Source of the DNA: an uncultured Collinsella sp. | Lineage (GTDB): Bacteria; Actinomycetota; Coriobacteriia; Coriobacteriales; Coriobacteriaceae | Length of the DNA stretch: 6,956 nucleotides | NCBI GenBank assembly: GCA_900544465.1 | Contig: UQVT01000108.1 | Span: forward strand, 1-6,956 | Reading direction: 5' to 3' | In this document: piece by piece, positions 5,862 through 6,956 of the stretch | Layout of the letters: every line of letters begins with the position of its first letter | Numbering within the stretch: position 1 is the first letter of the stretch | Translations under genes and position numbers: made by a program | The notes under the pieces: generated by a model | The model's database searches: none | What the model saw: the letters and a program-made list of their open reading frames with translations, nothing else | What the model was told of the DNA's origin: nothing

Positions 5862-6956
5862 ATGAAGGCAAAAGACCTGAAGAACTCAATCCTGCAAATG
5901 GCGATTGAGGGAAAGCTCGTTCCACAAGACCCGAGTGATGAGCCTGCAAGCGTCCTGCTTGAGCGTATTCGTGAAGAGAAGCATAAGCTTATTGCTGAGG
6001 GTAAGGCTAAATTCCCGAAGGGCGGGGAGAGCATTATCTATATCGGTTCCGATGGCTCCCCCTATGAGAAGCACGTGGACACTAAGGGACGCGTTCTGAG
6101 CGACAAGTGCATCGCGGACGAGGTTCCGTTTGGGATTCCGGAAAGCTGGGCCTGGGCGAGATTTAGTGAAGTCATTGGAATTGCAGCGCGTTTGGTCGAC
6201 CCGTTGAAATATCAGGACTTTCCTCATATCGCGCCTGACAACATCCAAAAAGGCACCGGAAAGCTCTTGTTCTGTCATAGTGTTAAGGCCGACGAGGTTA
6301 AGAGCGCCAATCACCTGTTCTCTGCAGGACAGATTCTCTATTCGAAGATTCGTCCAGCTCTTCGAAAGGCGGTTATCGCCCCTTTTGATGGGCTGTGTAG
6401 TGCGGATATGTATCCGCTCAACACCAAGCTGCAACCTGAATATGTCCTCACGGTTCTCCTCAGCAATTTCTTCACTGAGGAGACGCTTAAGGGTGATACG
6501 CGTGTCAAAATGCCAAAGACTAATCAGAAGTCATTGAACGTCATTCTGGTCCCAGTTCCGCCTCTCGCCGAGCAGCGCCGCATCGTCGAGCGGGTGAACG
6601 AGCTCATGCCCCTGGTCGAGGAGTACGGTGAGCTCGAGGACGCCCGCGAGGAGCTCGACGCCGCGCTGCCCGGCCGCCTGCGCAAGTCGGTGCTGCAGCT
6701 GGCGGTTCAGGGAGGGCTCGTGCCGCAGGACCCCGCAGACGAGCCCGCCGGCGTTCTGCTGGAGCGCATCCGCGGGCAGCGCCGGCAGCTCGTGGCCGAG
6801 GGGGAGATGAAGGCCCCGAAGGGCGGTGAGTCGATCATCTTCGCCGGTTCCGATGGCCGCCGCTATGAGAAGAGGGTGGACGCCAGGGGCCGCGAGTCCG
6901 AGCCCGTCTGCATCGAGGACGAGATCCCGTTCGAGATACCCGAGAGCTGGGAGTGG
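5862..6956 (+). CDS. hsdS: Type I specificity subunit S, 3' end outside window
   Basis: The frame is open for 365 codons from ATG 5862 to the last base. The ATG follows the hsdM stop with no gap, and TTGAGG just before it can serve as ribosome-binding site, so translation is probably coupled. HsdS sets the DNA target of both methylation and restriction. Residues 1-98 are a conserved helical half (KLVPQDP, LLERIR, PKGGESII, IPESWAW). Residues about 99-230 form the first target-recognition domain, which ends in the classic VPPLAEQRRIV motif (232-242). A charged coiled coil (about 243-272) comes next, and residues 273-365 repeat the N-terminal half and lead into a second TRD outside the window. 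Base composition jumps near 6550-6565 from about 48% to about 74% GC with no frame break, pointing to a recombinant gene. Full length should exceed 500 residues if the second TRD is complete. Confidence 0.93.
   Translation, partial: MKAKDLKNSILQMAIEGKLVPQDPSDEPASVLLERIREEKHKLIAEGKAKFPKGGESIIYIGSDGSPYEKHVDTKGRVLSDKCIADEVPFGIPESWAWARFSEVIGIAARLVDPLKYQDFPHIAPDNIQKGTGKLLFCHSVKADEVKSANHLFSAGQILYSKIRPALRKAVIAPFDGLCSADMYPLNTKLQPEYVLTVLLSNFFTEETLKGDTRVKMPKTNQKSLNVILVPVPPLAEQRRIVERVNELMPLVEEYGELEDAREELDAALPGRLRKSVLQLAVQGGLVPQDPADEPAGVLLERIRGQRRQLVAEGEMKAPKGGESIIFAGSDGRRYEKRVDARGRESEPVCIEDEIPFEIPESWEW
5877..6155 (+). repeat. hsdS internal conserved half, copy 1
   Basis: Encodes residues 6-98 of HsdS. 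By hand alignment, 59 of 93 residues match residues 273-365, without gaps. The DNA has diverged strongly at third positions because copy 2 is far richer in G and C. Still identical are CCCGAAGGGCGG (6014-6025), CGGTTCCGATGGC (6044-6056) and CTATGAGAAG (6062-6071). Such paired conserved regions bracketing TRDs are normal in HsdS and set the spacing between the two half-sites. Confidence 0.9.
6678..6956 (+). repeat. hsdS internal conserved half, copy 2 (touches window end)
   Basis: Encodes residues 273-365, from LRKSVLQ to IPESWEW, matching copy 1 at 63%. It is in direct orientation about 800 bases downstream. Identical short tracts lie at 6815-6826, 6845-6857 and 6863-6872. Codons end mostly in G or C, unlike copy 1, so the two copies have different recent origins and did not arise by a recent duplication in this gene. 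Confidence 0.9.

Noticed and set aside
6628..6810. 60-codon + strand frame in the GC-rich part of hsdS
   Set aside because: It is an out-of-frame shadow; the hsdS frame continues unbroken and matches its own N-terminal half.
5862..6956. hsdS repeats read as a frameshifted or duplicated pseudogene
   Set aside because: The frame is continuous across both repeats, and two conserved halves flanking TRDs are the normal design of a specificity subunit.

Overview
The window holds the tail of a DUF4143-type AAA ATPase gene, a stand-alone DEDDh 3'-5' exonuclease gene, and a type I restriction-modification operon (hsdR-hsdM-hsdS) that runs off the right edge. All convincing genes are on the + strand. 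Gene order, GC content near 60% in the two left-hand genes, and the wording of the DUF4143 and exonuclease proteins suggest a high-GC Gram-positive gut bacterium of the Coriobacteriia (Collinsella-like). That assignment is recognition from memory, not a database match.

Layout. 1-651: 3' end of the DUF4143 gene. 652-1100: a gene-poor stretch with a promoter-like element overlapping an inverted repeat, a doubtful 29-codon ORF, and a clear hairpin-plus-T-tract terminator (899-944). 1101-1841: DnaQ/RNase T-like exonuclease. 1845-1889: a second terminator-like hairpin that shares a near-identical 20-base core with the first. 1916-1945: a candidate promoter for the restriction operon. 2033-4363: hsdR, an EcoEI-type endonuclease/translocase. 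4383-5861: hsdM, the adenine-N6 methyltransferase. 5862 to the end: hsdS, starting directly after the hsdM stop and still open at base 6956.

How the genes work together. HsdS recognises a bipartite DNA target through two target-recognition domains (TRDs) and docks HsdM, so the MS complex methylates adenines in that target. HsdR joins to form the restricting complex, which translocates and cuts unmodified foreign DNA. All motifs needed for HsdR and HsdM activity are visible, and neither gene is broken.

The most unusual signals are in hsdS and at the gene ends. The specificity gene changes base composition abruptly near 6550-6565, from about 48% to about 74% GC, exactly at the conserved block after TRD1. 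That makes it a likely mosaic produced by recombination. Its N-terminal helical half is repeated at 63% protein identity in the second half. Separately, two copies of one terminator-like repeat lie directly behind the exonuclease gene and directly behind the small ORF upstream of it.
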